A stretch of DNA of 64,000 bases. Source: Roseomonas alba (lineage in GTDB: Bacteria > Pseudomonadota > Alphaproteobacteria > Acetobacterales > Acetobacteraceae). Made by a program: the position numbers and the translations under genes. Below the pieces are notes generated by a model, which was given only the letters and a program-made list of their open reading frames with translations, was not told the origin of the DNA and ran no database searches. Positions 48,978 to 58,643 of the stretch are shown piece by piece. The stretch covers positions 39,184 to 103,183 of the forward strand of contig NZ_JAHYBZ010000014.1 of assembly GCF_019430885.1 (NCBI RefSeq), written 5' to 3'. Every line of letters starts with the position of its first letter. Within the stretch, counting starts at the first letter, position 1.

Positions 48978-50390
48978 ATGACCGCCACCCGCACCGAAAC
49001 GGATTCGCTCGGCACCATCGAGATCCCCGCGGACCGCTACTGGGGCCCGCAGACCGAGCGCGCCCGGGCGCTGTTCCGCATCGGGGATACCCGCCTCGAC
49101 CCGGGCGTGATCCGCGCCACCGGCCTGCAGAAATGGGCCTCGGCCGAGGCCAATCGCCGCCTTGGCGAATTGCCCGACGCCATCGCCGAACCGATCAAGG
49201 CGGCGGCCGAGGAAGTCGCGACCGGCCTGCGCGACGCCGATTTCCCCCTGCCCATCTGGCAGACCGGGTCCGGCACCCAGACCAACATGAATGCGAACGA
49301 GGTCATCGCGAACCGCGCCAATGAGGCGCTCGGCGAGCCGCTCGGCTCGCGGAAGCCGATCCATCCGAACGACCACGTCAATCGCGGCCAGTCCTCGAAC
49401 GACAGCTTTCCGACGGTGATGCACATCGCGGCCGTGCAGGCTGTGCGCGGGCGCCTGCTGCCGGGGCTCGCCGCGCTGCATGCCGCGCTGACCGCGAAGG
49501 CCGACGCCTACGCGGATATCGTGAAGCTGGGGCGCACCCACATGATGGATGCCGTGCCGGTCACGCTGGGCGGCGAGTTCGCCACCTGGGCACGCCAGGT
49601 ACAGAACGGCATCGCCCGCGTGGCGGACACCCTGCCGCGCCTGCTGCTGCTGCCCCAGGGCGGCACCGCCGCCGGGACCGGCCTGAATCGCCACCCGGAT
49701 TTCGACGACGCCTTCTGCGCCATCCTCGCCGAGCGCACCGGCGAGGCCTTCGCCCCCAACCCCGACAAGTCCGAGGGCATGGCCGCCCACGATGCCTTCG
49801 TCGAGTTGCATGGCGCGATGAACACCGTCGCCGTCTCGCTGACCAAGATCGCCAACGACATCCGTATGCTGGGGTCCGGCCCGCGTGGCGGCTTGGGGGA
49901 GTTGGTCATCCCGGCAGACGGCCTGTCCTCCAGCATCATGCCCGGCAAGACCAACCCCACCCAGTCCGAGGCCCTGACCATGGTCGCCGCCCGCGTCATG
50001 GGCAACCAGACCACGGTCACCTTCGCCGGCGCCCAGGGTCATCTGGAACTGAACGTCTTCAAGCCGGTGATCATCCAATCGGTGCTGGAAAGCGCGCATC
50101 TGCTGGGCGACGCCGCGCGCTCCTTCGCCACCCACATGGTCGCGAAGCTGGAACCGAACCGCGCCCGCATCGCCGACCAGGTCGCGAAGTCGCTAATGCT
50201 CGTGACCGCGCTGAATCCGCGCATCGGCTACGACAAGGCGGTGCAGATCGCGAAGAAGGCCCTCGCCGAGGACCTGACGCTGAAGGACGCCGCCGCGCGG
50301 CTGGGCCATGTGACGCCGGAGGATTTCGACCGCTGGGTGCGCCCGGAAGACATGCTGCGCCCGGGCGGCGCGCTGGAGGGCGGGGGATGA
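48978..50390 (+). CDS. fumC: class II fumarate hydratase
   Basis: Oxygen-stable, Fe-S-independent fumarase; 470 residues. Starts MTATRTETDSLGTIEIPADR with GGAGG upstream. Active-site regions: SGTQTNMNANEVIANRA, HPNDHVNRGQSSNDSFPTVM (catalytic histidine region), and the signature SSSIMPGKTNPTQSEA with the mobile SS loop. The last codons overlap the ATG of the ribbon-helix-helix gene. It is the second fumarase in the window. Confidence 0.97.
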   Translation: MTATRTETDSLGTIEIPADRYWGPQTERARALFRIGDTRLDPGVIRATGLQKWASAEANRRLGELPDAIAEPIKAAAEEVATGLRDADFPLPIWQTGSGTQTNMNANEVIANRANEALGEPLGSRKPIHPNDHVNRGQSSNDSFPTVMHIAAVQAVRGRLLPGLAALHAALTAKADAYADIVKLGRTHMMDAVPVTLGGEFATWARQVQNGIARVADTLPRLLLLPQGGTAAGTGLNRHPDFDDAFCAILAERTGEAFAPNPDKSEGMAAHDAFVELHGAMNTVAVSLTKIANDIRMLGSGPRGGLGELVIPADGLSSSIMPGKTNPTQSEALTMVAARVMGNQTTVTFAGAQGHLELNVFKPVIIQSVLESAHLLGDAARSFATHMVAKLEPNRARIADQVAKSLMLVTALNPRIGYDKAVQIAKKALAEDLTLKDAAARLGHVTPEDFDRWVRPEDMLRPGGALEGGG

Positions 50391-50602
50391 AGCCGCATCT
50401 GGCGAAGCGGTCCTTCTCGCTCGCCGGGCACCGGACTTCGGTGGCACTGGAGCCTGCCTTCTGGGCGGCGCTGGAAGCCATCGCCGCGGCGCGGGGGATC
50501 AGCCTCGCGGCGCTGGTCTCGGAACGCGACGCGGCACGGGCGGAGGACGGCGCGCCACTCGCCAGCACGCTGCGGGTGTTCGCGCTGCTGGAGCAAAGGT
50601 AA
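50387..50602 (+). CDS. ribbon-helix-helix domain protein
   Basis: 71 residues: SFSLAGHRTSVALEPAFWAAL, then AARGISLAALVSERDAAR. The strand followed by two helices is the RHH_4 pattern found in many alphaproteobacterial small proteins, often next to fumC. It probably binds DNA as a dimer; targets unknown. Overlaps the fumC stop by four bases. Confidence 0.88.
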   Translation: MKPHLAKRSFSLAGHRTSVALEPAFWAALEAIAAARGISLAALVSERDAARAEDGAPLASTLRVFALLEQR

Positions 50603-50610
50603 CGCAGGAT

Positions 50611-50632
50611 GGAGGGGGCAAAGCCCCCTCCA
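50611..50632. repeat. G-rich hairpin, family A outer-hairpin type
   Basis: GGAGGGGGCAAAGCCCCCTCC alone, between the convergent RHH and AsmA-like genes. No inner hairpin is attached. It could serve as a transcription end for both genes. Confidence 0.5.
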
Positions 50633-50641
50633 ACGCGCGTC

Positions 50642-53488
50642 TCACCGCTCCGCCCGCCACCGCGCCCAGGTGGCGACCTCCGGCTGCCGGTTCGGTGTCT
50701 CCGCCGGCCCGGTGACGCGCAGGGCGATCGGCGGCGCCTCGGCTGGAGGCGGCTGGACCAGGAAGCGCAGATCGACCGCCCCGCGTCGCAGATCAATGCT
50801 GCCCTCGACGGCGCCCGACATCCCGCCTTCGCCGGCAATGCGAATGCCGTCCAGCGTCACCACGCCGGCATTGGCCCGCCAGCCGCCTTCCAGGCGCTCG
50901 ACCGCCGTGGCGCCGCCGTCCAGCGCCTCGCGCACGGCGGTCTCGGCCTGGGCGGCGTCCTCGATGCCGGCGGCGCTGGCCGCGCGGCCCAGGGCGACGC
51001 CGACGATCACCCCATCCACCAGGGCGATCCGCCCGTCCCCGGTCAGGGTGCCGAGCAGGGCGGCGGGCGCATGGCCCTGGGCCGTGACACGCGCCTGGGC
51101 GTCAAGCCGGCCGGAGACCAGGTCGAAGGGCAGGCCGAAAAGCGGCCCCGTCAGCGTCGCCCCGGTCAGTCCCAGCGAGGCCGACAGCACCGGCGGCACT
51201 GTCGCGACATCAAGGTTCAGCGTCCCTTCCAGCGCCCCGCCACCGAGCCGGGCCCGCAGCTCCTCGACCGCAAGCTTGCCGGCGTCGAGCTTCACCCGGC
51301 CGCTCATCTCATCGAGCGGCGGCAGGCCGGGGGCGATCATCTCCGTCGCCTCCACGGCGAGGTCGGCATCGAACGCGCCGAGCACGCCGAAGCCCAGCGG
51401 ATCATTATCGCGCAACGCGAGTTCAGGCAGCGGCAGCCGCTCGGCGGCGATGCGCCCGGTCAACTTCGGGCGCGGGCCATCAAGAGCCACGGCCACCTGA
51501 CCCCGTGCCCGCAACCCGCCGGCGACCAGTTCGAGGTTCTCGGCCGAGACGCTGCCGCGCCCGCCGGACAGGGCAGCAATCAGCGAAAAGGACCCTTCGC
51601 CGAGCCAAGCCGGCATCTCCCGCGCACCGAGCAGAGTGGCGAGACGCGGCGCGCCGGGGTGGCGCAGCGTCAGGTTCCCACCAATGCGCTCCTGCGGCAG
51701 GTTCGCCGTGGCCTGGGCCTCGACGCGCAATTCGCCGAGTTCGCCCTCGGCCGTCAGCGCCAGCGCATCGGGCGGGCCGCCGCCGGTCAGGCGCAGGCGC
51801 AGCGCCTGGGCGGCGAAGGCATCGGGCAAGGTCACAAGCGGTGACGCGGCCGCCGCCAGGCCCGCGGCGTTCGACGCCGAGACCTCCAGCACCAGATCCC
51901 CGAAGCGGGGTGTCGCGCCGGTCGCGACGCTGCCCGCCAGGGTGATGTCCGCACCGCCGATCTGGCCCGAGACGCGCCGCAGGCCGACCCGCCCCTGTTC
52001 CATCACCGCGTCCAGCGCGGCGCGGCTGGCGGTGACGCCGCCCCAGACGACCGTCTCGGCCGCCAGGCGCAGATTGGCGTCGATCCCAAAGCCGCCGCGC
52101 AGCAGCTCCGTCCAACGCGCCGCCGGCGGCAGCAGCCCGTCGAGGACCAGCCGATCCACAGTCAGCCCGAGACCCAGAGCCGGTCGCGCCCCGAAGCGGA
52201 ACACGCCGGCGCCGCTGATCCGCGCACCGTCCAATGTCGCCGCGAGTTCCGGCACGCCGAGCTGCGCGGACTCCAGCACTAGCCGGGCGCGGCCATCGAA
52301 GGCGCGCAGGCGGGACGGGTCGAAGCGTTCGACCGGCACGCCGAAGGCGGCGAGGCTGGCGCGCAGGCTGGGCCCGCTGGCGCGCAGGCCGAGTTCCAGC
52401 CTGTCGCCGGCGGTCGCGCCATTCGCCTCGATCTCAGCCTCGCCCGGCAGCACCGCGGAGATGTCGGTCAGCGTGATGCGATCGCCCTCGCGGAAGACCC
52501 CGCCGCGCAGGCGACGGATGGTCTGGCCACGGAAGCTGGCCGCCTCGGCCGAGAGATCGAGCCCGATCGGCAGGACCGGCTTCGGCGCCCCGCGCAGCGC
52601 CGTGATCCAGGCATCGAGGTCGATGCGCGCCAGGGCCAGTGCGATGTCGAGCCGCGATTCCGGCCGGAAGCGGAAGGTCGCCGCCCCGCGCCCGGTGACG
52701 CCGCCGAGGTCGAGAACGAGGTTGTCGGCCGCCGCGACCTCCCCGGTCACGCTCACCCGGCCGGTGGCGCGGAAAGGTCCGGCGGGTGCCGCCATCAATT
52801 GGGACAGGTCGTTGCCCGAAGCCTCGATCCGGCCGTCGAAGCCGCCTTCCGCGACCAGGGAGCCGCGCGCGGTGATGGTCGTCTGTTGCAGGGCGAAGGA
52901 CAGGTCGAGCGTCGCCACCCCGTCGAAGCCGGGACGGCCGACCACCGTCTCGAACCGCACGGGCGCGCCGCGCCAGGTGAAGCTGCCCTCGGTGCGGATG
53001 GCATCGAAGGGCCCGGGGGCGGCGAGCCGTGCCGAGACACCCTCCAGCACCGCTCCGCCGACTTCGACGCGGCTGTCCTCGATGCGCGCATCGAAGCCGG
53101 TCAGCCAGGGTGGCGGGCGCAGCGTGCCAATGGTGTCGGGCGGCCAGGGCAGGCGGATCTCCGCGCCCACCAGCACCAGATCACGTGGTTCGATGCGTCC
53201 GGTCAGCAGCGGAATCAGGCCGAGCCGCAGGCGCAGGACCCGCGCGGTGACGCCGAATTCCTCGCCATCCGCATCGCCGACGCTGACATCGTCGGCCTCG
53301 ACCATGGGTTGCGGCAGCAGGGTCAGGCGCAGCGGTCCGGCCAGCACCACCGGGCGGCCGAGCCGGGCCGCGGCGATGACGGCGACACGACCACGCTGCC
53401 CCTCCCAGTCAAGCAGGCCGGGGCCGAACCAGGCGGCGACGAGAAGGATGACCGGGATGAGGAGGAGGAAGAGGGCGCGGCGCTTCAT
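50642..53488 (-). CDS. AsmA-family envelope protein
   Basis: 948 residues from the ATG at 53,488. One N-terminal membrane anchor (RRALFLLLIPVILLVAAWFG), then an AsmA-like start (GRVAVIAAARLGRPVVLAGPLRL), followed by long repeating beta-strand sequence typical of the bridge-like AsmA/TamB/YhdP proteins that move phospholipid or affect outer-membrane assembly. The C-terminal AsmA_2-type region includes DGRIALVDGVIVGVALGRAASA. Most of the protein should be periplasmic. The frame stays open 30 codons upstream inside a family A element and is not counted. Confidence 0.85.
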   Translation of the reverse strand: MKRRALFLLLIPVILLVAAWFGPGLLDWEGQRGRVAVIAAARLGRPVVLAGPLRLTLLPQPMVEADDVSVGDADGEEFGVTARVLRLRLGLIPLLTGRIEPRDLVLVGAEIRLPWPPDTIGTLRPPPWLTGFDARIEDSRVEVGGAVLEGVSARLAAPGPFDAIRTEGSFTWRGAPVRFETVVGRPGFDGVATLDLSFALQQTTITARGSLVAEGGFDGRIEASGNDLSQLMAAPAGPFRATGRVSVTGEVAAADNLVLDLGGVTGRGAATFRFRPESRLDIALALARIDLDAWITALRGAPKPVLPIGLDLSAEAASFRGQTIRRLRGGVFREGDRITLTDISAVLPGEAEIEANGATAGDRLELGLRASGPSLRASLAAFGVPVERFDPSRLRAFDGRARLVLESAQLGVPELAATLDGARISGAGVFRFGARPALGLGLTVDRLVLDGLLPPAARWTELLRGGFGIDANLRLAAETVVWGGVTASRAALDAVMEQGRVGLRRVSGQIGGADITLAGSVATGATPRFGDLVLEVSASNAAGLAAAASPLVTLPDAFAAQALRLRLTGGGPPDALALTAEGELGELRVEAQATANLPQERIGGNLTLRHPGAPRLATLLGAREMPAWLGEGSFSLIAALSGGRGSVSAENLELVAGGLRARGQVAVALDGPRPKLTGRIAAERLPLPELALRDNDPLGFGVLGAFDADLAVEATEMIAPGLPPLDEMSGRVKLDAGKLAVEELRARLGGGALEGTLNLDVATVPPVLSASLGLTGATLTGPLFGLPFDLVSGRLDAQARVTAQGHAPAALLGTLTGDGRIALVDGVIVGVALGRAASAAGIEDAAQAETAVREALDGGATAVERLEGGWRANAGVVTLDGIRIAGEGGMSGAVEGSIDLRRGAVDLRFLVQPPPAEAPPIALRVTGPAETPNRQPEVATWARWRAER

Positions 53489-53828
53489 GGCGGCGATCGC
53501 CGCTGGAAAGGTGCTGCCCGATGGGCGCGACGATGCGGCGACAGTAGGCCGGGGAAGGGATTTGCCCCTCCCCACCAAACGCCACAGGGCCTTTGGAAAC
53601 CATCACCTGGCACTCTGCGCAGGCCGTAGTCCCGATCCGTCAGCGCGCTCCGTGCGCGAAAGCTGGCTTTGGCGCAGCTTCCGACCGCGCTGCCCGGCAC
53701 CAGGTATTGGTTTGCAAAGGCCTTTCGGCCTTTGCTGGGGTAGGGTTCGGGGAGGGGCAAAGCCCCTCCCCGACGCGACCGCGAAGGTCGGGCTCCTCGC
53801 CCCACGCCGGGATTGTCGACCGCCGCCG
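53489..53828. other. gene-free gap with family A element 8
   Basis: Between the AsmA-like gene and the hydantoinase gene end. The family A element 53,551-53,771 takes up most of it; the rest shows nothing recognisable. Confidence 0.6.
53551..53771. repeat. family A element 8 (221 bp, two matching ends)
   Basis: Left: GGGGAAGGGATTTGCCCCTC plus CCC (53,551-53,573), CCACCAAACGCCACAGGGCC plus TTTGGAAACC and ACCTGGC. Right, inverted: CACCAGGTATTGGTTTGC, AAAGGCCTTTCGGCCTTTG, then GGGGAGGGGCAAAGCCCCTC plus CCC (53,749-53,771). The core has CGCTCCGTGCGCGAAAGC, echoing elements 1, 4 and 6. Confidence 0.75.
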
Positions 53829-56800
53829 TCACCCGGCCGCCGCCCCCCATCCACCGCCACCCGGCGTTTCGAGGCCGAAGATGTCGCCCGGCCGCAGGCT
53901 CGCGCGGTCGCTGCCCTTCAGCGTCTCGACGCTGCCATCGCTGCGCTCGACCCATTGCCGGCCCGCCGCGCCATTCGCGCCGCCGTGCAGCCCATGCGGC
54001 GCGACAGTGCGGCGGGAGGCGACGATCACCGCCTCCATCGGACGGAGGAAGCGAATGCGACGACGCGACCCGTCGCCACCATGCCACTGGCCCCTGCCGC
54101 CCGAGCCGTGGCGGATCGCGAACTCTTCCAGCCGCACGGGGTAGCGGAGTTCGAGGATCTCGGGGTCGGTCATGCGGGTGTTGGTCATGTGCGTCTGCAC
54201 AGGGCCGGTGCCGTTGAAGCCCGGGCCGGCGCCGGTGCCGCCGCAGATGGTCTCGTAATACTGGTAGGTGGCGTCGCCGAAGAGCAGGTTGTTCATCGTC
54301 GACTGGGCCGAGGCGCAGGCATCGAGCGCGGCGAGCACCGCGTTGCAGGTCATCTGCGACACTTCGGTATTGCCTGCGACCACCGCGGCACCCGGGCGCG
54401 GCGAGAGGAAGGTCCCTTCCGGGATCACGATCTCCAGCGGCTTGAGGCAGCCATCATTGAGCGGGATGTCCTCCCCCACCAGGCAGCGGAAGGAATAGAG
54501 CACCACGGCGCGGCAGACCGCCGAGGGTGCATTGAAATTGTCCGGCCGCTGCGGGCCTGTGCCGGTGAAGTCGATCACCGCGCGGCGGTTCGCGTGGTCC
54601 ACTCGCACCGCGACCTTGAGAGGCGTGCCGTCGTCGATGGTGGTTTCGAAGGCGCCGTCCGGCAGGCGTTCCAGCACGCGGCGGACGGATTCCTCCGCAT
54701 TGTTCATCACATGCGCCATGTAGGCGCGCACGGTGGGCAGGCCGAATTCAGCGACGGCGCGTTGCAGTTCCTGCACCGCCTTCTCGTTCGACGCCACCTG
54801 CGCCTTGATGTCGGCGACGTTCACGTCGGGGCTGCGCGCGGGGTACTTCGCGCTCGCCAGCAGCGTGCGGAACTCGGCCTCGCGGATGGTGCCGCCATCG
54901 ACCAGCAGGAAATCGTCGATGACGACGCCTTCCTCCTCCAGCGTCTTCGAGCCCGGCGGCGTGGAACCCGGCGTCAGCCCACCGATATCCGCGTGGTGGC
55001 CGCGGCTACCGACAAAGAACAGGATCTCGCGCCCCGCCGTGTCGAAGACCGGGGTAATGACGGTGATGTCGGGCAGATGCGTCCCGCCATTGGACGGGTT
55101 GTTCAGCGCGACCACGTCCCCCGGCTTCAGCGTCGTGCCGCGCGACCGGATGACGGTGCGCACACTCTCCCCCATCGCACCCAGATGCACCGGCACATGC
55201 GGCGCATTGGCGACGAGGTAGCCCTGCGCGTCGAAGATGGCGCAGGAGAAGTCGAGCCGTTCCTTGATGTTCACCGACAGCGAGGTGTTCTGCAGCACCG
55301 CGCCCGCCTGCTCGGCAACGTTCATGAACAGGTTGTTGAACAGTTCAAGCATCACCGGATCGGGCCGGTCGCTCGTCGCGGCGAGGGCGGCCGCGCGCGG
55401 CGAGGTCCGCCGCAGCACGAGGTGGTCGAGCGCGGTCAGCTCGGCCGTCCAGCCGGGTTCGACCACAGTGGTCGCGATGGCCTCGCGGATCAGCGCGGGG
55501 CCGGGGATGAGGTCACCGGGGAGCAGCGCGTCGCGGTCGAACAGCGGGGCCGCGTGTGCCGCGCCTTCGCTCCACATCGCGACCGTGTCGATGGGTTCGG
55601 GCTGGCCATCGCCGCGATCGGGCAGGGCCGGTTCGGCAACCTGCTCGCCAGGCATGGTGACCTCGGCGATGCACGCCTCCACCACCACCTGGCGTTCCGG
55701 CGTGGCGAAGCCGAAGCGGCGGCGATGCGCCTCGGTGAAGGCGGCGAGCACGGTGGCATGGTCGCCGAAGGGCACGGGCAGGAAGGCGTCGGTGCCGGCG
55801 TAGCGCAGATGCAGTCGGCGCGCGGTCTTCAGCGCGGCCGGATCGGCGCCCTGGCGCGCCAGTTCCTCACGCCCCTGCGCGGCCAACGCGTCGAGCCGCG
55901 CGGCGAGGTCGTCCATGCCATCCGGGGACAGTGGGGCTTCCACCGCGCCCTCGCGGATCGCCGCCTGGTCGGCGAGGCCCATGCCATAGGCGGACAGCAC
56001 GCCGGCGAAGGGGTGGATGAACACCGTCTCCATGCCCAGCGCGTCGGCGACGAGGCAGGCATGCTGACCGCCTGCGCCGCCGAAGCACTGGAGCGCGAAG
56101 CGCGTCGCGTCATGCCCCTTCTGGATCGACACCTGCTTGATGGCGTTCGCCATGTTCGCGACGGCGATGCGCAGGAAGCCCTCCGCGACCTCACGCGGAT
56201 CGCGGAGGGTGCCGGTGGCAGCGGCGATCTCCGCCGCCAGCGCCATGAATTTCTGCCGGACGATGTCGGCATCCAGCATCTGATCGCCATCGGGCCCGAA
56301 GATCGCCGGGAAGTGCTTCGGCTGGATCTTGCCGACCATGACGTTGGCATCCGTCACGGCGAGCGGCCCGCCGCGGCGATAGCAGGCGGGCCCCGGCACG
56401 GCGCCCGCGCTGTCGGGCCCCACCCGCATGCGCGCGCCGTCGAAATGCAGGATGGAACCGCCACCCGCCGCGACCGTGTTGATCGCCATCATCGGCGCGC
56501 GCATGCGCACGCCGGCGACCTCGGTCTCGAAGGCGCGTTCGAACTCGCCGGCATAAAGCGCGACGTCGGTCGAGGTGCCGCCCATGTCGAAGCCGATGAT
56601 GCGGTCGAAGCCGCCCATGCCGGCGGTGCGCACGGCGCCGACGATGCCGCCCGCCGGGCCGGACAGGATCGCATCCTTGCCCTGGAAGCGGCCGGCCTCG
56701 GTCAGGCCGCCATTGGACTGCATGAAGTAAAGGCGCACGCCCGGCAGCTCGCTCGCCACCTGATCGACGTAGCGCCGCAGCACCGGCGAGAGATAGGCAT

Positions 56801-57431
56801 CCACCACCGTCGTATCCCCGCGCGGCACGATGCGCGGCAGCGGGCTCGCCTGGTGGGACAGCGAGACCTGGGTGAAGCCTTCCTCGTGCGCGATGGCGCC
56901 GAGGCGCAGCTCATGCGCCGGATGCGCCCAGGCATGCATCATCACGATGGCGACGGCGCGGATGCCCTCGGCGAAGCCGGCCTTCAGCGCGGCACGCGCG
57001 GCGGTCTCGTCGAGCGGTTCGATCTCCGCGCCGTCCACAGCGACGCGGCCGCCGATCTCCGCGACGCGTTCATGCAGCAGTTCCGGCAGCTTCACGTCGA
57101 GGTCGAAGAGCCGCGGCCGCGCCTGGTTGCCGATGCGCAGCATGTCCGCGAAGCCGCGATTGACCAGCAGCAGCACCCGCTCGCCCTTGCGCTCCAGCAG
57201 CGCATTGGTGGCGACGGTGGTGCCCATCTTCACCGCGTCGATGGTGCCTGCCGGGATCGGTGCGCCCGGCGCGAGGCCCAGCGTCTCCCGGATGCCGGCC
57301 ACGGCGGCGTCCCGGTAGCGTTCCGGATTCTCCGACAGCAGCTTGCGGGTGGACAGCCGGCCTGACGGGTCGCGGGAGACGATATCGGTGAAAGTACCCC
57401 CGCGATCGATCCAGAACTGCCAGCCGGCCAT
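53829..57431 (-). CDS. fused hydantoinase A/B, 5-oxoprolinase type
   Basis: 1200 residues, equal to HyuA plus HyuB in one chain, as in ATP-dependent 5-oxoprolinase (5-oxoproline to glutamate). N-terminal actin-like ATPase: FWIDRGGTFTDIVSRDPSGRL, KMGTTVATNALLERKG, GFDMGGTSTDVALY and VAAGGGSILHFDG. From about residue 700 the HyuB half: MLELFNNLFMNVAEQAGAVLQ, SVNIKERLDFSCAIFDAQG, and the ending GLETPGGGGWG. It could instead act on hydantoins or acetone-like ketones, but the single-chain form favours 5-oxoprolinase. Stand-alone. Confidence 0.92.
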   Translation of the reverse strand: MAGWQFWIDRGGTFTDIVSRDPSGRLSTRKLLSENPERYRDAAVAGIRETLGLAPGAPIPAGTIDAVKMGTTVATNALLERKGERVLLLVNRGFADMLRIGNQARPRLFDLDVKLPELLHERVAEIGGRVAVDGAEIEPLDETAARAALKAGFAEGIRAVAIVMMHAWAHPAHELRLGAIAHEEGFTQVSLSHQASPLPRIVPRGDTTVVDAYLSPVLRRYVDQVASELPGVRLYFMQSNGGLTEAGRFQGKDAILSGPAGGIVGAVRTAGMGGFDRIIGFDMGGTSTDVALYAGEFERAFETEVAGVRMRAPMMAINTVAAGGGSILHFDGARMRVGPDSAGAVPGPACYRRGGPLAVTDANVMVGKIQPKHFPAIFGPDGDQMLDADIVRQKFMALAAEIAAATGTLRDPREVAEGFLRIAVANMANAIKQVSIQKGHDATRFALQCFGGAGGQHACLVADALGMETVFIHPFAGVLSAYGMGLADQAAIREGAVEAPLSPDGMDDLAARLDALAAQGREELARQGADPAALKTARRLHLRYAGTDAFLPVPFGDHATVLAAFTEAHRRRFGFATPERQVVVEACIAEVTMPGEQVAEPALPDRGDGQPEPIDTVAMWSEGAAHAAPLFDRDALLPGDLIPGPALIREAIATTVVEPGWTAELTALDHLVLRRTSPRAAALAATSDRPDPVMLELFNNLFMNVAEQAGAVLQNTSLSVNIKERLDFSCAIFDAQGYLVANAPHVPVHLGAMGESVRTVIRSRGTTLKPGDVVALNNPSNGGTHLPDITVITPVFDTAGREILFFVGSRGHHADIGGLTPGSTPPGSKTLEEEGVVIDDFLLVDGGTIREAEFRTLLASAKYPARSPDVNVADIKAQVASNEKAVQELQRAVAEFGLPTVRAYMAHVMNNAEESVRRVLERLPDGAFETTIDDGTPLKVAVRVDHANRRAVIDFTGTGPQRPDNFNAPSAVCRAVVLYSFRCLVGEDIPLNDGCLKPLEIVIPEGTFLSPRPGAAVVAGNTEVSQMTCNAVLAALDACASAQSTMNNLLFGDATYQYYETICGGTGAGPGFNGTGPVQTHMTNTRMTDPEILELRYPVRLEEFAIRHGSGGRGQWHGGDGSRRRIRFLRPMEAVIVASRRTVAPHGLHGGANGAAGRQWVERSDGSVETLKGSDRASLRPGDIFGLETPGGGGWGAAAG

Positions 57432-57589
57432 GAAGCCACCCCTTCACCGCGGCCCGCCTGGCGCGCGCCGCACCGTTCTCGCAATAGAGAGGCGCAGGGC
57501 GCGGGGCAAGGCAGCGCCGATCGTTGCGCGGCCTTGCCCTCCCCCGCACGGCACCCGACGTGCTAGCTAGGGCCGGAAGAGGTGCAGGC

Positions 57590-58357
57590 GTGAATTTCTG
57601 GGGCAAGATCCTGGGTAGCATGGCGGGCTTCGCCATGGGCGGGCCCTTCGGCGCGATGATGGGGGCGGCGCTCGGCCATGCGGCCGATCAGGGCGCGCTG
57701 CCCGGCGCGCGCGGGATTCCGCCCAATGCCGCCGATATGGTCCATATGCTGGGCGGCAAGGAGAACCTGTTCTCCTTCGCCGTGGTCGTGCTCGCCGCCA
57801 AGCTCGCCAAGGTGGACGGCCCGGTGAAGCGCGCCGAGATCGACACCTTCCGCCAGATGTTCCGTGTGCCGGAAGAAGGCCTGCGCGACGTCGGCCGCCT
57901 GTTCGACCAGGCGCGCGAGGAAGCGGAAGGCTGGGAACCCTTCGCCTCCAAGCTCGGCGAGGCCTTCGCCGACAACAAGGCGATGCTGGAAGACGTGCTC
58001 GCCGCCTTCGTCCGCATCGCCCGCGCCGACGGGCCGGTGACCAAATCCGAAGGCGACATGCTGCGCGGCATCCACGCGCGCTTCGGGCTCGACGCCGCGG
58101 CCTGGGAACGGGCTAAGGGCGGCAGCCCGCGCGGCGTGTCCACCCAGCAGATGGAAGATCCCTACCCGGTGCTCGGCCTGACGCGGGAAGCAAGCGACGA
58201 GCAGGTCCGCGCCGCCTGGAAGCAACTGATGCGGGAGAACCACCCCGACGGCCTCGCCGCACGCGGCGTGCCGGAGGAGTTCGTGAAGCGCGCCACGGCG
58301 AAGGTCGCGGATATCAACGCCGCCTGGGACAGGATCAAGCGGGAGCGGGGGCTCTGA
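57590..58357 (+). CDS. TerB-DnaJ domain protein (DjlA-like)
   Basis: 255 residues from the GTG at 57,590 (AAGAGGTG site). A glycine-rich hydrophobic N-terminus (ILGSMAGFAMGGPFGAMMGA), a central TerB helical domain (FSFAVVVLAAKLAKVDGPVKRAEI), and a C-terminal J domain (YPVLGLTREASDEQVRAAWK, then HPD in MRENHPDGLAARG). It probably stimulates DnaK. The gene for an AmpD-like amidase follows, a neighbourhood common in alphaproteobacteria. Confidence 0.93.
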   Translation: MNFWGKILGSMAGFAMGGPFGAMMGAALGHAADQGALPGARGIPPNAADMVHMLGGKENLFSFAVVVLAAKLAKVDGPVKRAEIDTFRQMFRVPEEGLRDVGRLFDQAREEAEGWEPFASKLGEAFADNKAMLEDVLAAFVRIARADGPVTKSEGDMLRGIHARFGLDAAAWERAKGGSPRGVSTQQMEDPYPVLGLTREASDEQVRAAWKQLMRENHPDGLAARGVPEEFVKRATAKVADINAAWDRIKRERGL

Positions 58358-58374
58358 TCGGCGCTGCCGGCCGA

Positions 58375-58633
58375 GGAGGGGCTTTGCCCATCCCCGGGCC
58401 CCTCCCCACCAAAGGCCACAGGGCCTTTGGAAACCGATACCTGGCGTCGAGCGCAAAAGGCGCACCGTCGGCTGCGCAGTCGCTCTCGGGCCCTTTTCCG
58501 CATGATTCCCGGGTTCCGGGCACGGAATGCGTTTCCCCTGAAAGACGAACCTCCCGCCCAGCGCCAAGGTCGCGGTTTCCAAAGGCCTTTCGGCCTTTGG
58601 CGGGGGTGGTCCGGAGGGGGCGGAGCCCCCTCC
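58375..58633. repeat. family A element 9 (259 bp, two matching ends)
   Basis: Left: GGAGGGGCTTTGCCCATCC (58,375-58,393), CCACCAAAGGCCACAGGGCC plus TTTGGAAACC and ACCTGGCG. Right, inverted: CGCCAAGGTCGCGGTTTCC, AAAGGCCTTTCGGCCTTTGG, then GGAGGGGGCGGAGCCCCCTC plus C (58,613-58,633). The last hairpin ends 10 bases before the amidase ATG, where the ribosome-binding site should be. Confidence 0.75.
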
Positions 58634-58643
58634 GCAGCGCCCT

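Noticed and set aside
51636..57365. 1909-codon plus-strand frame over the AsmA-like and hydantoinase genes
   Set aside because: Shadow of two strongly supported minus-strand genes; composition is Arg/Ala/Asp/His-rich and no domain is seen.
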